From NCBI GenBank assembly GCA_002964805.2, contig PUDQ02000032.1:434001-498000 (forward strand): a stretch of 64,000 nt of DNA, given 5' to 3'. Shown in pieces: positions 1 to 11,943 of this stretch. A program made the translations under genes and the position numbers. The stretch's first letter is position 1. Each line of letters starts with the position of its first letter. Origin of the DNA: Trametes villosa (Eukaryota; Basidiomycota; Agaricomycetes; Polyporales; Polyporaceae). The notes beneath the pieces are model-generated. The model worked only from the letters and a program-made list of their open reading frames with translations, was not told the origin of the DNA and did not search any database.

Positions 1-1405
1 CTGCGGTAGGTTAGCACTCGACTCGAGAAGGGACCTACCGCTGGCCGCTTACCTGGGAGTGGAAGACGAATTCTGGCCGCTCGAGGAGATGCAGATTCCA
101 TACTGCTACAATACCATCCGGTTCATTGATGGCGGCGGGGTTCTTGTTATACGATGCACAGCTGAGTTCGGGGTACTACCTCAGTGTCAACAGGATACCG
201 TCAGGATACGCGAAGCACGCTAACCTTCGGTGACCAGTCGATGTCTGTTATGGACCGGTTCTTGGTGTATCGTTCGTCGTAGAATGCACAGACAGCTTTG
301 ATACGTCCTTCTGACGCTTCACTAGCAGATTCATCAGCTCTGAAATGGAACGACGGCGGTACGCCACTGTACGCACGGCCCGCTCTCCGCGCCGATGGTG
401 TAGTCCCGAATATAGTCGTAGTTGTCGTTCAGCGCGCGCTGGATGATCTTCGTCGACTGCTCGACGAAGTCTAGGAACTCTGGCGCCGCAAAGATGCTGG
501 ACTTCTCCTCTTCCGTCATTTCTACGGCAGTATCAGTACGTGCGCCACTTGGGCGGAGGGGAGCGGGTTGGGGGCATACCGCGAATTTCCTGGGCGATCT
601 CTTCGTCGAGTTGCTTGCTCTCCGCCTCGAGCTCCTGCTCATGTGCTATCCGCTCTGCCTCCGCTGCGTCGCGTTCGCGTAGGATGCGTTCCCGGATCTC
701 CTCTTCGTCCACTGCTTCTGTTTCTGTCTCGACTTCCATGGTTTGGATCTCCTTGTTGTACACGACACGTTCCTGCAGTCACCTTTGTGTAAGCTATACA
801 CATTGACCGAGATATATTGCAGTGCGCACCTTCTGGGGTAACTCGAATAGCTCTTGCTCAATGTCAATCAGGTCCGGTACAATACGCGGCGTCATCTCCC
901 TGGCACCATAGGCACGCTCAGCCTGCAGCACTAACTCTCAGCACGCATCGCAACGCACCGATCCATGACGCTCTCCGTTGCCCCATTCTGCGACTGTATG
1001 AGCGTCGTGCCGAGGCTGAGGCGCGTGTCAGACGTGACATCGCTTTGCCTGCTAAGTCGTCCAGAGATCGAGAGTGCAGACGGGCCAGGAAGGTTTGTGT
1101 GTCCGAGGGAGGGCGTGCCGGGGACGGAGGAGACGGGGGAGTCGAGCGCGCTGTCGATGCCGCGGCCGCCAGTGCCGATGAGGGAGGAGACGAGGTCGTC
1201 GACGTCGCGGCGGGCTACGGAGGGGCCGCCGCTCTGAGTAGATTGGTATCCAGGTTAGCACAAGGATATGTGTGTAGAGACGAGGGAGACGGACCTCGGA
1301 GGTGCGGCGGTCTGCGTCTGCTTTCTGGCGGTCTGCCCGCGCCTTGCGGAGCTCTGCGAGCTTGGCCCGCTTCGCCTCGATCTCTGCTCTCCGCTTCTCA
1401 GACAT
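1..1405 (-). CDS. Cytoplasmic dynein intermediate chain, 5' part (runs off the left edge)
   Basis: This is the cargo-side subunit of cytoplasmic dynein; it binds the heavy-chain tail and dynactin. The first exon (about 1295-1405) starts MSEKRRAEIEAKRAKLAELR, the charged N-terminal helix that binds p150/dynactin in this family. A second exon carries DVDDLVSSLIG. Later exons carry LFELPQKERVVYNKEIQTME, an EEEIRERILRERDAAEAER coiled stretch and a SSIFAAPEFLDFVEQSTKII block. The last visible exons read AVCAFYDERYTKNRSITDID and NEPDGIVAVWNLHLLERPEF, the start of the WD40 propeller. Introns are about 45-60 nt; the exon 2/3 junction near 930-990 is not settled. The rest of the WD40 domain lies outside the window. 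The promoter is shared with SEN2, with 213 bp between the divergent starts. Family identity is strong; the splice sites are read by eye. Confidence 0.93.
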
Positions 1406-1618
1406 CCCAGGGTATCAAAGTGAGGTGCAATAGGTAGACAGGCACGGATAGAAAGCAAGTGAGCCGCAGCAGTAGTGGGCGGAAGGAGGGAAGCGCGGAG
1501 AGCGCGTCTGAGCGCGCGACGCGTCCCACTCATTCATTCACGCGCCTCTCTCCCCGACGATCATCTCGACCACGGCGGCCTCAACCTCGACGTACTCGAC
1601 CTCTAACACGTCGCCCGG

Positions 1619-3001
1619 ATGTCGCTCATCGGCCCCGCCCGCGGCAAAGGCGGCCAAAAGTCCGGCGCCCGCCGCGCAGAAAACAACCGGATCTACGCCC
1701 ACCCGCTCCCGCTCGCCGTCCCCGCCCCTGCGCCCTCCCTCCTCGGCCTCTTCGGCCTCTCCGCCGCGCGCCTGGAGAACCCGCACTGCGAGGGCGTGTT
1801 TGATCCCGCGACGCGGTCGGTGTGGGTGACGAATGAGAGGGACTCGAGTATATTGTGGCGGAGGGGCTTCTTCGGGAAGGGCGACCTCTCGAGGAGCGAG
1901 CCGTCTTGGCTTGCGCGACAGGTTAATGCGAGGAAGGCGGCGGGGAAATGTACGCCGCAGGTCTAAAATACACACGCGCACGAGATTTGCTAACGGAAGG
2001 CGCAGATATGACCTCCGAGGAGGTCCGCGAAAAGCGCAGAGCGGAACGCAAACAATTCAAGCTGGATCGTGCTGCCGCCATCGCGCGAGCCGCTGCAGAG
2101 GCTGAGGCTGCCTTCGCGGAGGGGCGCGAGGCTGCGCCCGCCGTTATTCCATCTGGCGCGACCTGGAAACCGACTGCGGCCTCGGAGGGGCCATCCCTGC
2201 CGGAGGCGGCAGAAGACGAAGATGACGGGGAGCCAGATGAAGAGGAGGAACCCCTCGAGAACGTCGAGCACTTGCAGCTTACCCTTCAGGAGGCGTGGTT
2301 CCTCGTGTGGAATCTCGACTGCCTGACCGTGCTCGACTCAAAGACGGTACGCCGCTCCTACGTTCCGTGGTCTGACTCCCGTCTGACTCGTCCGTGCAGC
2401 ACGAACCTCTGAGCCTACAACAAATCTGGCGAGCTTTCCAGGACGCACATTGCATACCGCCAGGGCTGCTGATATACGCGGACCGCTTCGACAACCCATT
2501 CCTGGTGAACTACGCTGCATATCACTACTACCGCGCGCTCGGGTGGGTCGTGAAAGGCGGCATCAAGTTCTGCGTCGACTACCTGCTGTACAAGCGAGGG
2601 CCTGTGTTCCACCATGCTGAGTGCGCCTAAGCGTATATTTGCTATGGTTTTAGGCTGACGGAGCGTTGTTAGGTTTGCAGTTGTGGTGATACCGGTGTAC
2701 GAAGACCCGGCGGACCAGGAATCGTCCCCGTTCAACCTGCCCAACGCGAACACGTTCTCGTGGACATGGCTCAGCACCGTCAACCGCGTCAACTCGCAGG
2801 TCCAGAAGGTGCGCGCCCCCAGCTTTGTCAATAGCGACTTTTCGTTGACATTCCTCGAAGACGCTGATTCTCACCTACGTGACTATCCCTGCACGATCGA
2901 GGATATCTCCTGAACTTCTGTCGTCCCCGGTGTGCCTAGCGCATTATTCGGTACGGGACGTCGTGCTGAGGAGGTTTATCCCGGCGCGCATGCGCGACTA
3001 G
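1619..3001 (+). CDS. SEN2: tRNA-splicing endonuclease catalytic subunit SEN2
   Basis: A catalytic subunit of the tRNA intron endonuclease, which cuts the 5' splice site of pre-tRNAs. Five exons fit the signals: 1619-1949, 2006-2346, 2400-2620, 2673-2808 and 2861-3001, giving 389 aa in one frame. The N-terminal part has the fungal SEN2 signature [19 protein letters not shown], then [16 protein letters not shown] and an acidic linker. The C-terminal nuclease fold reads [20 protein letters not shown] and [18 protein letters not shown]. The Tyr (DYLLY), His (FHHAEF) and Lys (SQVQKTL) of the catalytic triad are all present. The protein ends [18 protein letters not shown], typical of the family. 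It is convergent with the THP3-like gene, with 279 bp between the two stops. Confidence 0.95.
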
Positions 3002-3280
3002 ATCTACACACTGTAGCATACATACATCATGACCTGACAGGACTGTACGATATACAGCAGATCTTAGCTTGTGTGCATGCCAGAGCAGATTTGACGAGCA
3101 GCGGACGATGAGGAGATATTGACAGGTATATTCATAGCATACAAGCCGACTAGCGCGATGTAACATAGCATCCAAGCCACACAATATATACCACCCCGCC
3201 CCTACCCACCCCACTCCTCTCTAGTACCCTTCGCACAGCGAAGGCCACAGCGACAACGAAAGCGAAGACGGAGGCGCAGA

Positions 3281-5456
3281 CTATACCGCACCCTTGATCT
3301 GCACCTTGCGGTACTTCTCCTCGTAGATCTGCGCGAGCTGCGGGCTCGCGGGCTTGCAGTCGAGCACCGCGTCCGCGTCCGCCGCGTTCGGGTTCTGGAA
3401 GGTCGCCACGCGGTGCGCGACGAGGAACTCGCGCGCGCCCGCCAAGGACTCGAACGCGAGCTCGTTCTGGATGAAGCTGAGCGGGAGCGTCCGGTACCTG
3501 CAGGCGGGGCGAAGGCGGAGGGAGGGAAAGGGGTTTGGAGGGCCGAGTGAGTGGGTGAGTGAACGGGGACGTATCGGAGGGTGCATGCGTGCGGGGTGGA
3601 CGTCAGCGCCTGCATCCTGCGAGCATCTCGCCGGAGCTTGTGAGAGCAAGGCCCCCCTTCTCCCGACCCTCTTCCGCGCCGGGGCGGGAAGATCGAGCGG
3701 GAGAAGGGCGGGGGAAGAGGGGAGGGGAGCGTACTCACGCTTTTGTCATGACCATGAGCGCGCGGATGCGCTCCCTGTCGATGAAGTGGTCCATGATGTA
3801 CGCGCCCATGTTCGGCGCGCCCATGTAGAGGTCAAAGAGCGCGTGGTAGTTGCCCATCGCGATCGCGCGCTGCACCGCGAGCGCGTGCCGTACCGCCGCG
3901 TCGCCTTTCTGTCGATCTGTTAGCTGACCTACGTACAAGTTCAAGTCTGCGCATATGCGATTGTGGTTCAGATACGTCAGAGGAAGGGGGGGAGAGAAGG
4001 GGGAGAAGGGGCGTACCACTCCGGTTGCGTCCGTGTAGGAGCATCAGTATTCGGTACGCGGTGAACTCCTCGACTTTGCCGGGGATGCCGAGCTCGTAGA
4101 GGTTCCGGAGCATCGCCTGGCACTGGTTGTACTCGACCATGTCGCCCTGCGCACCCACACAACGTCCGTGAGCTCAGCGTCACCATCCGTGCGTAACGCG
4201 GCGCGCCGGGCACGCCGGGCGGGGGCGCACATACCACTTCGAGCGCCATGCGCGCGTGGATTTCGTACACTGTTACGGTGAACTCGTTCTTGATGCGCTG
4301 CACCTGCGGGCGGGGTGGTGGGTAAGACAATAGGGTGTGAACGCACGGCGGGAGAAGGCGCGTCGGGTGGAAAGGGGGGAAAGGGGAGGGGAGGGGCGGA
4401 CGCACGGTGAGGTCCTGCCGTAAGCTCTTGAACTGGGAGCAGATCCAATTGTACGTCGCCTTCTCGCGCCACCGCTTCTTGAGCTGCGCGAGGGTCTCCT
4501 GCAGGATGTGATACGGGCGGATCTGCTCCGGTTTGGGTTCCTGGCGCAGCGGGGAAGAGGAAGAGGCAGACAGGTCAGACGTCGGCCCGACGTGCGCGCG
4601 ACGGGGGACAGGAGGGGGGGCTTACCGAGGTTAGGCGCAGGTAGTCCTTGAATATCTCCTTCGACGTGCCGACGATGGTGAAGCGGTCCCAGTTCGGCAC
4701 GTTCTGTGCAGCCGGTCAGCGAGACAATAGCGGCGCGCAGGAAACGCGGGCGAAGGAAGAGCGGGGGACGCACCGGATCCGCGTCGGGGTTGTCCGCGTC
4801 GTACGCGGCGGGCGTGCCGGAGCGTGTTTTCGCGAAGAGTTGGGAGTTAGTGTACGGGGAGGACGTGCTGCCGAACGGGCGCGAACTTTTCTGCCGCTCG
4901 AGGTCGTGCTCGCGCTGGAAGCGCGCGGCGCGCCGGTGCAGCGCGGCGGCGTCATTGGGATCTAGTGCGTGGGCTGCGGCGGACTTGGCCACGGACGTCT
5001 TCTTCGTCTTCTTGTTGCTCGCCTGTGGGCCGTCATTTCTGCGCGTAACAATAACGGAGTTCAGCGACCCGAGGTAGAATTGGACGTGGACGGATCGGGG
5101 CGACTGACGATTTGCGTTTAAGATTACCGTGCGAGGAGAGCACCGGGGTGGGCTTCGGGATCAGACTCCAGGCCGGGCTCAGCAGCTGCATTAAACGGGA
5201 GACGGGGGGCGGGTGAGGAAGACGCACCTCTTCAGCTGGACGCCGTCCCAGTCGGTCGTCCAGAGCGTCTTGCTGCCGTACGATTCAGCTATCACCTGTT
5301 TTAGCTCAGCCTGGGCCTCTGCCCGGTTCGAGTCCGTCATCTGTCCGAGGCATCTCGCGACCCATTCTCTGTGGGCGGGAGTGAGCCGTGAGCAGGCGGA
5401 GGTATTGTTAGGAGCGGGGCGTACTTCAGTTTCGGCGGCCAGTTTTCGGAGGACAT
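3281..5456 (-). CDS. THP3: SAC3/GANP-family protein, THP3 / LENG8-like
   Basis: A PCI/SAC3-GANP domain protein of the THP3 (human LENG8) branch, which in yeast acts with Csn12 in transcription elongation and mRNA processing. The start MSSENWPPKLKEWVARCLGQ begins at 5456. The middle has a basic, Ser-rich stretch (PFGSTSSPYTNSQLFAKTRS). The SAC3 domain follows in several short exons: WDRFTIVGTSKEIFKDYLRL, KKRWREKATYNWICSQFKSL, VQRIKNEFTVTVYEIHARMA, DMVEYNQCQAMLRNLYELGI and KVEEFTAYRILMLLHGRNR. The last exon ends KYRKVQIKGAV with the stop at 3281. Introns are often longer than elsewhere in the window and rich in gggga runs. Which SAC3 paralogue this is comes from the VQRIKN and GIPGKVEEFTAYRIL motifs; I am fairly sure it is THP3-type and not mRNA-export Sac3. 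Confidence 0.85.
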
Positions 5457-5923
5457 TCTAGTAGTCAGATAGTATTGATTGAAGAGCAGCAGCCGGAGGT
5501 CGACGAGAGCTAGTGGTCGCCGTTGTGTAGAACGCGGAGGAGAGCGAGAGGAGCGTCAGCAGCCGTCCGCCCGACTCCGCCACACTTGGCCTTACCGCTT
5601 AATTATTCCAGCGCTAATCGCCGCATATGGGCATATCCGGATATCCGGCTATATATGCGCGGACAAATCACCCCCGGCTCATTCGCCTCACGCTGCCGTG
5701 AAATGAGAGAAGCCAAGTTTGAGAGGTGCGAGCAGAAGGTTTAAAGGAATCCATTACGTTCGCATTACTGTGGTACGGATGAGCAGAAGCCGCCGAGGGC
5801 AGAGACGTCACGGGCGGTCCGGGTGGTATGTATGCGGCACGAACAGTCCGATTATGAGCTCGACTATGCACACGGACACCCCAACAATCTCCGCGCAGGC
5901 TCGGGTACTCTATTCTAGGCCCC
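5457..5923. other. Intergenic stretch, no gene seen
   Basis: This lies between the start of the THP3-like gene and the end of cytochrome c1, both on the minus strand. It holds the THP3-like promoter and the cytochrome c1 3' UTR. A short repeated run of ggatatccgg-type and gcatatgggcatatcc sequence sits near 5620-5650. Nothing else is recognised. Confidence 0.5.
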
Positions 5924-7269
5924 TCAAGGCTTGTTCGCAGGAGGGTTGTACACTGCCGCGCGCACGTCAGGTATTGCACGCGAGGCGGGTGGGCGGGAGA
6001 CTTACGGATCTTGCGCGACTTGATGGCGGACCACTTGAAGCGCTTCACGTACAAGCTGATGGCGGTCAGCGCGGAGAAGAGGATGACGGCCTTCAGGCCG
6101 GCCTTCTTGCGCTCGTCGTGCTCGGGCTCCGCAGCCCAGTTGAGGAACGTGACGACGTCCTTTGCCATCTGCGAGGTGGTCGCGGGGGTGCCTAGAAGAG
6201 CCCATGTCAGGCACGGTGAAATGTTTGGGCTGTCGGAGCTTGCTTACCGTCGTCGTACTCGACGAGGCCGTCGAAGAGGACACGGGCCATGGAGATGGCG
6301 TTGCCCGGGAAGTAGGGGTTGTAGTTCATGCCCTCACGGATCTCGAAGCCCGCCGGAGGGTCCCTGTAGCCAGTAAGGAGCGCGAAGATGTAGTCCTATT
6401 CGTTCGCAACTTTGCTCAGTTCCGCGTCTACCGAATGGAAGTGAAAACACGACGCACCGCACCACCGTGACGAGCCTTAACGATGAGAGAGAGGTCAGGG
6501 GGAAGAGCACCGCCGTTGCCAGCACGCGCAGCCTCCTCATTGGGGTAGGGCGGGGGCATGTAGTCGGAGAGCTTGCCCGGGCGCTGGAACATCTCGCCGT
6601 TGTCGTCCGGGCCGTCCTGGTACTCGATCTCCTCGGCCATAGCCTTGACCTCGTCGACGGTGTGGGAGACACCGACGAGATTGCGCCAGGCAATGCGGTC
6701 GAGGGAGTGGCAGGCGGCGCAGACCTCGCGGTAGACCTGGTATCCTCTCCGGATGCTGCACAGGCGCGGACACGGGCGGGTTAGCGGCGGAAGAAAGGGT
6801 GACGTGACGGAGGAGAGGGGCGTTACCTGGCGTGGTCGAAGGTGTCGAGCAGGCCTGCGTGGGACCAGGGGTAGTGAGGGGGGTGGAGGCCCTCCTCGGC
6901 GGGGGAGTTTGCGTGGACCTCGCCAATGAAGGGGAGGGAGCCGTAGAGGTTAGCGTACCATGCGATGGAGCCGACGGTGAGGGCGGTCGCGGATGCGAGA
7001 GCAGCACGCGACGACGCGAACGACTGCAGCAGCGACTTGAATACTGGGCTCGAGTCTGACACGAACATTGAATACGTACCTCGAACGCGGAGGATGCGGA
7101 GGAGGACGAGGCAAAACGGACACGCTGTTCGAGTTTGTTAGGGTGGTGACGAGGGCAGGAGGACGGGTATATGCACCGAGGCGTTGCGTGCGCCGTTTGC
7201 GAGGGAGGAGCGTGCGCTGGAGAGCGACGCGACGTTCTTCAGGGCACCCTGGGGCAGCCTGGCGAGCAT
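5924..7269 (-). CDS. CYT1: Cytochrome c1, complex III haem protein
   Basis: Cytochrome c1 carries electrons from the Rieske protein to cytochrome c in the mitochondrial inner membrane. The first exon starts [20 protein letters not shown], an Arg/Ser-rich bipartite presequence, followed by the sorting segment [20 protein letters not shown]. The mature part begins near [20 protein letters not shown]. Haem attachment is CAACH in [20 protein letters not shown]. The distal Met region is [20 protein letters not shown]. The C-terminal anchor is [20 protein letters not shown], followed by KSRKI and a tiny last exon, LYNPPANKP, joined across an intron (stop at 5924). A start 26 codons upstream (7347) is in frame, but the presequence beginning at 7269 looks complete without it. 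Confidence 0.95.
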
Positions 7270-7735
7270 TTTGGGGATGAGCACAGCGAGTCGGGAGGCG
7301 GAGAGGTCGACGCCGTCGTCGTTCGCAGAGCCAGGACGCTGGGTCACAGAGCGTCACATCCCGCCCGCCGGGAGAATCCGGATCCGTCGCCCGTCAAATC
7401 AGAGCGCCGCCTTTTCACCCTCGGCCAGGCCGGCCGCGACGGCGAGCGCTCGCACAGACGCCCGGCGCCCAGGTAGACGCGCGCGGGCGCGGACGCACGC
7501 GGCGACGGTCTGCGCTCCTGCCAAGCCCCTCTTCTCGCCCTCGGACTAGTCGCTGGTGACATGTAGATCAAGCTCGCGCAATTCAATATGGGAAACGGTC
7601 GAATGCATCCATGAAAAGCCGTAAAGTGCGAAAGCGTCCTAGTTTACAGGCCGAAACATACAGAGGGGACACGGGGAATCGGTCGCAGCAACACAGCCCG
7701 AGCCAGCAGAGCGTAAAGTCGTACGACGGCTACCC
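7270..7735. other. Intergenic stretch, no gene seen
   Basis: This is the cytochrome c1 promoter region and the 3' UTR side of the CYSTM gene. It is GC-rich up to about 7550, then falls in GC. Short ORFs on both strands look random and match nothing I recognise. Confidence 0.5.
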
Positions 7736-8197
7736 TCAGAACAAGCAGTCGCAGCAGAGCTCTGTAACGGACAACGTTAGTAGGAGTTTCGTAACGCCAT
7801 GCTGATCGACGTACCCTCAGCGCAGCAGCACAAGCACGCTCCCGCTAGACAGGCCATGCAGCCGCCTCCTCCGCCCTTGTCCTGCTGTTGCCTGTTGCTA
7901 CCTTAGTCGCGCCACTACTTCGCACAAACCGACTGTACTTACACATATACCGTCTGCGGGGGAGGCTGGGGCTGGTACGGCTGCCCGTACTGCTGCTGTC
8001 CGCCGTAAGGCTGCTGCTGGTACCCGCCCTGGTACGCTTGCTGTGGCTGCTGGGGGTAGTATCCGCCCTGACCGGGAGGGGGCCCTGTTACGACACCCGA
8101 GATGAGCGACCGCCTGCGAGTCGGCTGCAGGCAACGTACCTTGCGGGGGGTAGTACTGCTGGCCGCCGCCGCCGCCGTAGTAGTCTTTGTTGGACAT
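7736..8197 (-). CDS. Small Gly/Gln/Tyr-rich protein with C-terminal cysteine-rich membrane (CYSTM) tail
   Basis: A short four-exon gene. Exon 1 encodes MSNKDYYGGGGGQQYYPPQ. Exon 2 encodes a low-complexity Gln/Pro/Tyr/Gly stretch (YYPQQPQQAYQGGYQQQPYG). Exon 3 encodes GGGGGCMACLAGACLCCCAE, and a last short exon gives LCCDCLF and the stop at 7736. The C-terminal Cys-rich hydrophobic tail is the CYSTM module, found in small fungal and plant tail-anchored proteins linked to stress tolerance and the plasma membrane. Palmitoylation is likely but inferred. A TATA-like element and a CACGTG box lie just upstream. The start is certain from the conserved N-terminus; the splice into the last seven residues rests on one AG acceptor at about 7760. 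Confidence 0.85.
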
Positions 8198-9340
8198 GAG
8201 TGTAGTGAAGAGAGATGGTAGGGAAGAGGAGGAGCGTGCGAGATGGATGGGGGAGCACACGCAGCTGCCGCTTTCGGCCGCTTATATTAGCACCGGCCAC
8301 GTGACACACTCGAGGACGATCCGCCGCTCGGCCAGCGGCCAGCGACTCGCACCAGCGCAAGGCAACATCGCCGCCAGCCATCGCCCGACGTGCTGCTTCT
8401 GACACCGCCAGGCTGACATGTGCGGTCCGCAGACGTGCAGCGCGGATGCAGCGGATGCCAGTCCAGCGCAGGCTGGCTGTGCGCGCCATGACCGAGCGCA
8501 GTCCGATGCTGTGCTACCACGTCCGTAGTCCGAACGCTATACCTCCTCCTGCTCGGAGTATCTATACGAGCAGGCTGTACGCCTCAAGGCGATAGCAGGT
8601 GCGCAGCAGCCAAAAGGCCTCCGTCCGAGAGAGCATTCTATACGGCCGTTGTCTTGGCGTTCATACACGAGGCTATCGCGTGCGCTGCGCATCGTAGGGG
8701 AAGGTGGACGGTGGCCGCGTTCCGAACCACCGCGCGACGTAGGCGGACGTTCTGAGATGAGCGTTCCTATGCGAAGACAGTTCAATTTGCCGTCCGAACC
8801 GCTCACAATCAGCGCATCGAGATGGCGTGGCGCTGTGATGGTACTCGAAGGATGGGAGGCGCATATGAGAGCTACTTTGCCATAGCTAGAACCCCACAGG
8901 AACATCGCAGAGCCTTCTGCCTGCCAAAGTAAGCGCAAAGATAGCGATACAAGCTCAAGCTCCCCGGAAGCTTTTGGGGAGGTACCGCACCTCGGGAAGC
9001 AGCTCGGGAGTTGGGGAAGGTGGCCGGAGTAACGCAGCTATTGTGTGTCGTTGGACGTGAACTCGGGTGTAGATGACATGTATCTCTGCCAGGCCTTTTC
9101 CTACGAATTATGAGAATTTGTCGTACTCAGGACTTTGCAGCTACGACTCCGAGTGAAGGCGAACTTGAAAGGCTCGGAGTGTGTGGATTTGTGTGGTCGG
9201 AGGAGAGGAGACGCCCTGCTTAAGTAAGCGAAATTGTGGTGGCAGAGCTGTCGCGGGCGGACGACGAGGACCAGTGCTCTCCCACTCACCACCCCCTCCT
9301 CGCCCTCCCCCGGCCGGTCCACCCCGTCGAGCCCTCCAAA
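8198..9340. promoter_or_regulatory. Divergent promoter region between CYSTM gene and TIM23
   Basis: This 1.1-kb stretch holds both promoters. On the minus strand a TATA-like TAATATAA lies at 8282-8289, about 85 bp before the CYSTM ATG, and a palindromic CACGTG sits at 8298-8303. Single-exon ORFs in the middle (for example 8537-8938 minus) look random. A pyrimidine-rich tract (cccctcctcgccctcccccg) precedes the TIM23 ATG at 9341. Confidence 0.5.
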
Positions 9341-10223
9341 ATGGCCAGCGCAAGCAGCACGGCAAACTCCTCCTTCGTCAAGGACGATCCCATCGCGGAC
9401 ACGCCCGCGTCCAGCCATGACCTCCTCCTCGGGTCCTTCGACCCCGCCAAGCTCCATCCAATGGCAGGCATAGACGACAAGCTCGACTACCTCCTTCTCG
9501 ACGACGAGAAGACGAGCGACCTGCCGGGGGCCGGCACCGCGATCCCGTCCCGCGGCTGGAGCGACGACCTCTGTTATGGCACCGGCACGATGTACCTCTC
9601 TGGTCCGTACTCTTTATCGCCTTTGCATGTCCTCCCAGCCCTCCATCATCCTTCGAATCCGAAGACGATCATGCTAGTCTGACCGAGCGTCACCCCCCGC
9701 CGTCACACCTTATCGCCTCTCTTATTGTTTTGCGCCATCACATGCTCACACCCCCTCCTCAGGCCTCGCCCTTGGCGGCGTGTGGGGGCTGCGCGAGGGC
9801 GCGCGAAAACCTCTCGCCGTGTCCAACGCACGCCTAAGGATCAACAGCATCCTTAACTCGGTCACTCGTCGAGGCACGTTCATAGGCAACTCGGCCGGCT
9901 GTCTCGGTACGCCTCTTTTGTTCCTCCCGCCTCTGACACCTGCCGACCCGACGCCGTCTCCCCGCAGCCCTCGCATACAACGCCTTCAATTCCTCCATAG
10001 ACGCGTTCCGCGGCAAGCACGACACATACGGGAGCATGGCTGCTGGCGCACTCACTGGCGCCTTATATAAGTCAACCGGTGCGCCTTCTCGATTCCTTCT
10101 CCGCGAGCTTCCGCTCTTATTGTTATGTCTCCCGTTCTAGCCGGTGTGAAGCCCGCCCTCGCTGCGGCCACCGTCATCGCAGGGAGCGCTGGTATCTGGA
10201 GTTATGTCAAGCGGAGAGTCTAG
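9341..10223 (+). CDS. TIM23: Mitochondrial inner-membrane translocase subunit TIM23
   Basis: The channel subunit of the presequence translocase. Four exons fit: 9341-9602, 9763-9906, 9968-10078 and 10141-10223, giving 199 aa. The N-terminal intermembrane-space part contains LHPMAGIDDKLDYLLLDDEK. The Tim17/22/23 domain follows: DLCYGTGTMYLSG, LALGGVWGLREGARKPLAVS, RINSILNSVTRRGTFIGNSA, DTYGSMAAGALTGALYKST and a last helix ending YVKRRV. Gly-rich membrane segments and the conserved RxNxxLNxxTRRG block are all present. The ATG at 9341 follows CAAA, a good fungal start context. An in-frame ATG at 9236 would add a long unrelated extension and is less likely. Confidence 0.95.
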
Positions 10224-10774
10224 CGTATATCATGTATAATTTACCCTACCTTAATCCCCCGTGAGTCATCGCACACCCCTTTCCATCGCTCACGCCTGCC
10301 TGCTGCCGTTAAGTTTAGACCGCCGCCCGCCTCGGGCCACCTGTGCGCCATTGAGTTCGCCCCCGGCCGCGTTTCGCCATATACTGACATAAACCTCTAA
10401 CGCGCCGGTCCCTGAAATCCGAAGCCGCTTTGCATCGATCAGTCTTGGGGATTCCACCGTCCCGCGACGTATTTATGGCTCCGACCGAGTGTGGCCACAC
10501 TCGCGCCCTTCGTGTGCTGACGTAGCAGGCCGCCGCTGAGAGACTTGGGCACGCTCTGGATGACCGGACTGTCTGTGGGCAGCACCCTGGTCCCTCCCCC
10601 TCCCGGCCGCTCCGCTTCGTCTGAGGTCGCTCCGTCTGTGTTTGAGCCCGTGCAGCTTCGTGTACTTAGACGGCTCGGTCTGCCCGCCCGCTTTCGACGG
10701 CATTGGAGGGTCCTCGTGGTACGTCCCCAGCTGACATTCGGAGTGGCTGTGGATGCTAAATCGCCCGGTAGTTC
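10224..10774. other. Intergenic stretch, likely velvet-gene 5' region
   Basis: No conserved ORF is visible. It lies between the TIM23 stop and the velvet gene. An upstream non-coding exon or longer N-terminus of the velvet gene could lie here, since its start is uncertain. Confidence 0.4.
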
Positions 10775-11943
10775 ATGGACTGTCCCTCTCCCGACGCCCA
10801 TGTGTTGCCCGGGACGTTGCACACGGCGGCGAGGCAGTCTCTGGGGCCCATCGTCTCGCCGAAGGACCGCAACAAGCTGTCCATAAATTTTCTGGCGAAC
10901 GAGCCAACGCGAGCGGACACGACTACACGCTCCAGACGTCCGTCGTCGCCGCTCTCGCACCGTGCGCGCGGAGTCAATCGACCCCGTTCATCTCTGGGAC
11001 GGGTAGATGATACTCAGGTCGCGTCCGAAATTTCGAGCGACCAGCCTAGGTGCGTTCTCACATTTTCTGGTTCTGTGCAGGTGTATTCATGACGTGAACT
11101 TGCCAGAACTTACCGCCTGGAGATCGTCCAGCACCCAGACAGGACGGCCGAGTTCGGGACGTCCACGCTCACCCGCCTCCCGCTCGCGCCGCCGCTCATC
11201 GCGCAGCTCGTCCTGCGCGACTCGTCCGGGCGCATCGTGATCGAGTGAGTGCCAGCGCGCGCGGCGCGGGGGTAGCGGGGTGATACGCGGCCGCTGAACT
11301 CCGTCGCAGCGAGTCCGAGCTCCCGTTCCTCGTCGCGCAGATCTCCCTCCTCAGCGGCGACGGCGCGGCGCCCATGGACTACGTCCCCGATGCGCACGGC
11401 GCGCAGACAAGAGGGCGGGAGCGGGAGCGGCTGCTGTATGGGAACTTGGTGTCGTCGCCGCATTTGCTGCGCAACCTGCAAGGTAGAAGGGGCGTGTACT
11501 TTGTGTACCCGGACGTGGGCGTGCGCCAGCGCGGTCGCTTCCAGCTCAAGGTCACGCTTATCCGCCTACCACGGTCAGTCACTCTAGATTTTTGTGTGCG
11601 CTGGCGGCTTCCGACGTGTTTTTGGTGTTTTGCAGGTTCGACGACCCCGAGGTGCTCATGCAGGGGAGCACGAACGGGAGCGGGAGCAGCGGGACGATAC
11701 TCGCAGAAGCGCGCTCTCTCCCGTTTGACGTGTACCCGCTCCGAGACTACGTCGCGCCTGGTGAGAAGTCCTGCCCTCGAGACGCCGCTTCGCCTTGACT
11801 AACGTCCGCTCGTCATCCTCCTTCGATTGCGGCCGCGGACAGCGCAGACGCCGCTGACGCAGTACTTTTTGCAGCAGGGGGCCCGAATGTACGCTTTTGC
11901 CTCTGCGCTCCCGTTCCACCGAGGCGCGCCGCTGAGCTCCTGA
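10775..11943 (+). CDS. Velvet-domain regulator (VosA/VelB type)
   Basis: Velvet proteins are fungal transcription regulators with an NF-kB-like fold that tie development to secondary metabolism. Five exons fit: 10775-11049, 11107-11244, 11310-11573, 11636-11760 and 11843-11943, giving about 300 aa. The domain begins TYRLEIVQHPDRTAEFGTST and continues LPLAPPLIAQLVLRDSSGRI, an insert with LLYGNLVSSPHLLRNLQGRR, then GVYFVYPDVGVRQRGRFQLK, VTLIRLPRFDD and LPFDVYPLRDYVAP. It ends near RMYAFASALPFHRGAPLS. The first exon (about 90 codons) is Ser/Arg-rich and unconserved to my eye, so the true start is unsure. I cannot tell VosA, VelB and VelC apart from this alone. It is the last host gene before the transposon island. 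Confidence 0.88.

Noticed and set aside
8537..8938. 133-codon minus-strand ORF upstream of TIM23
   Set aside because: No recognisable motif, no conserved start context, and it lies in a divergent promoter region.
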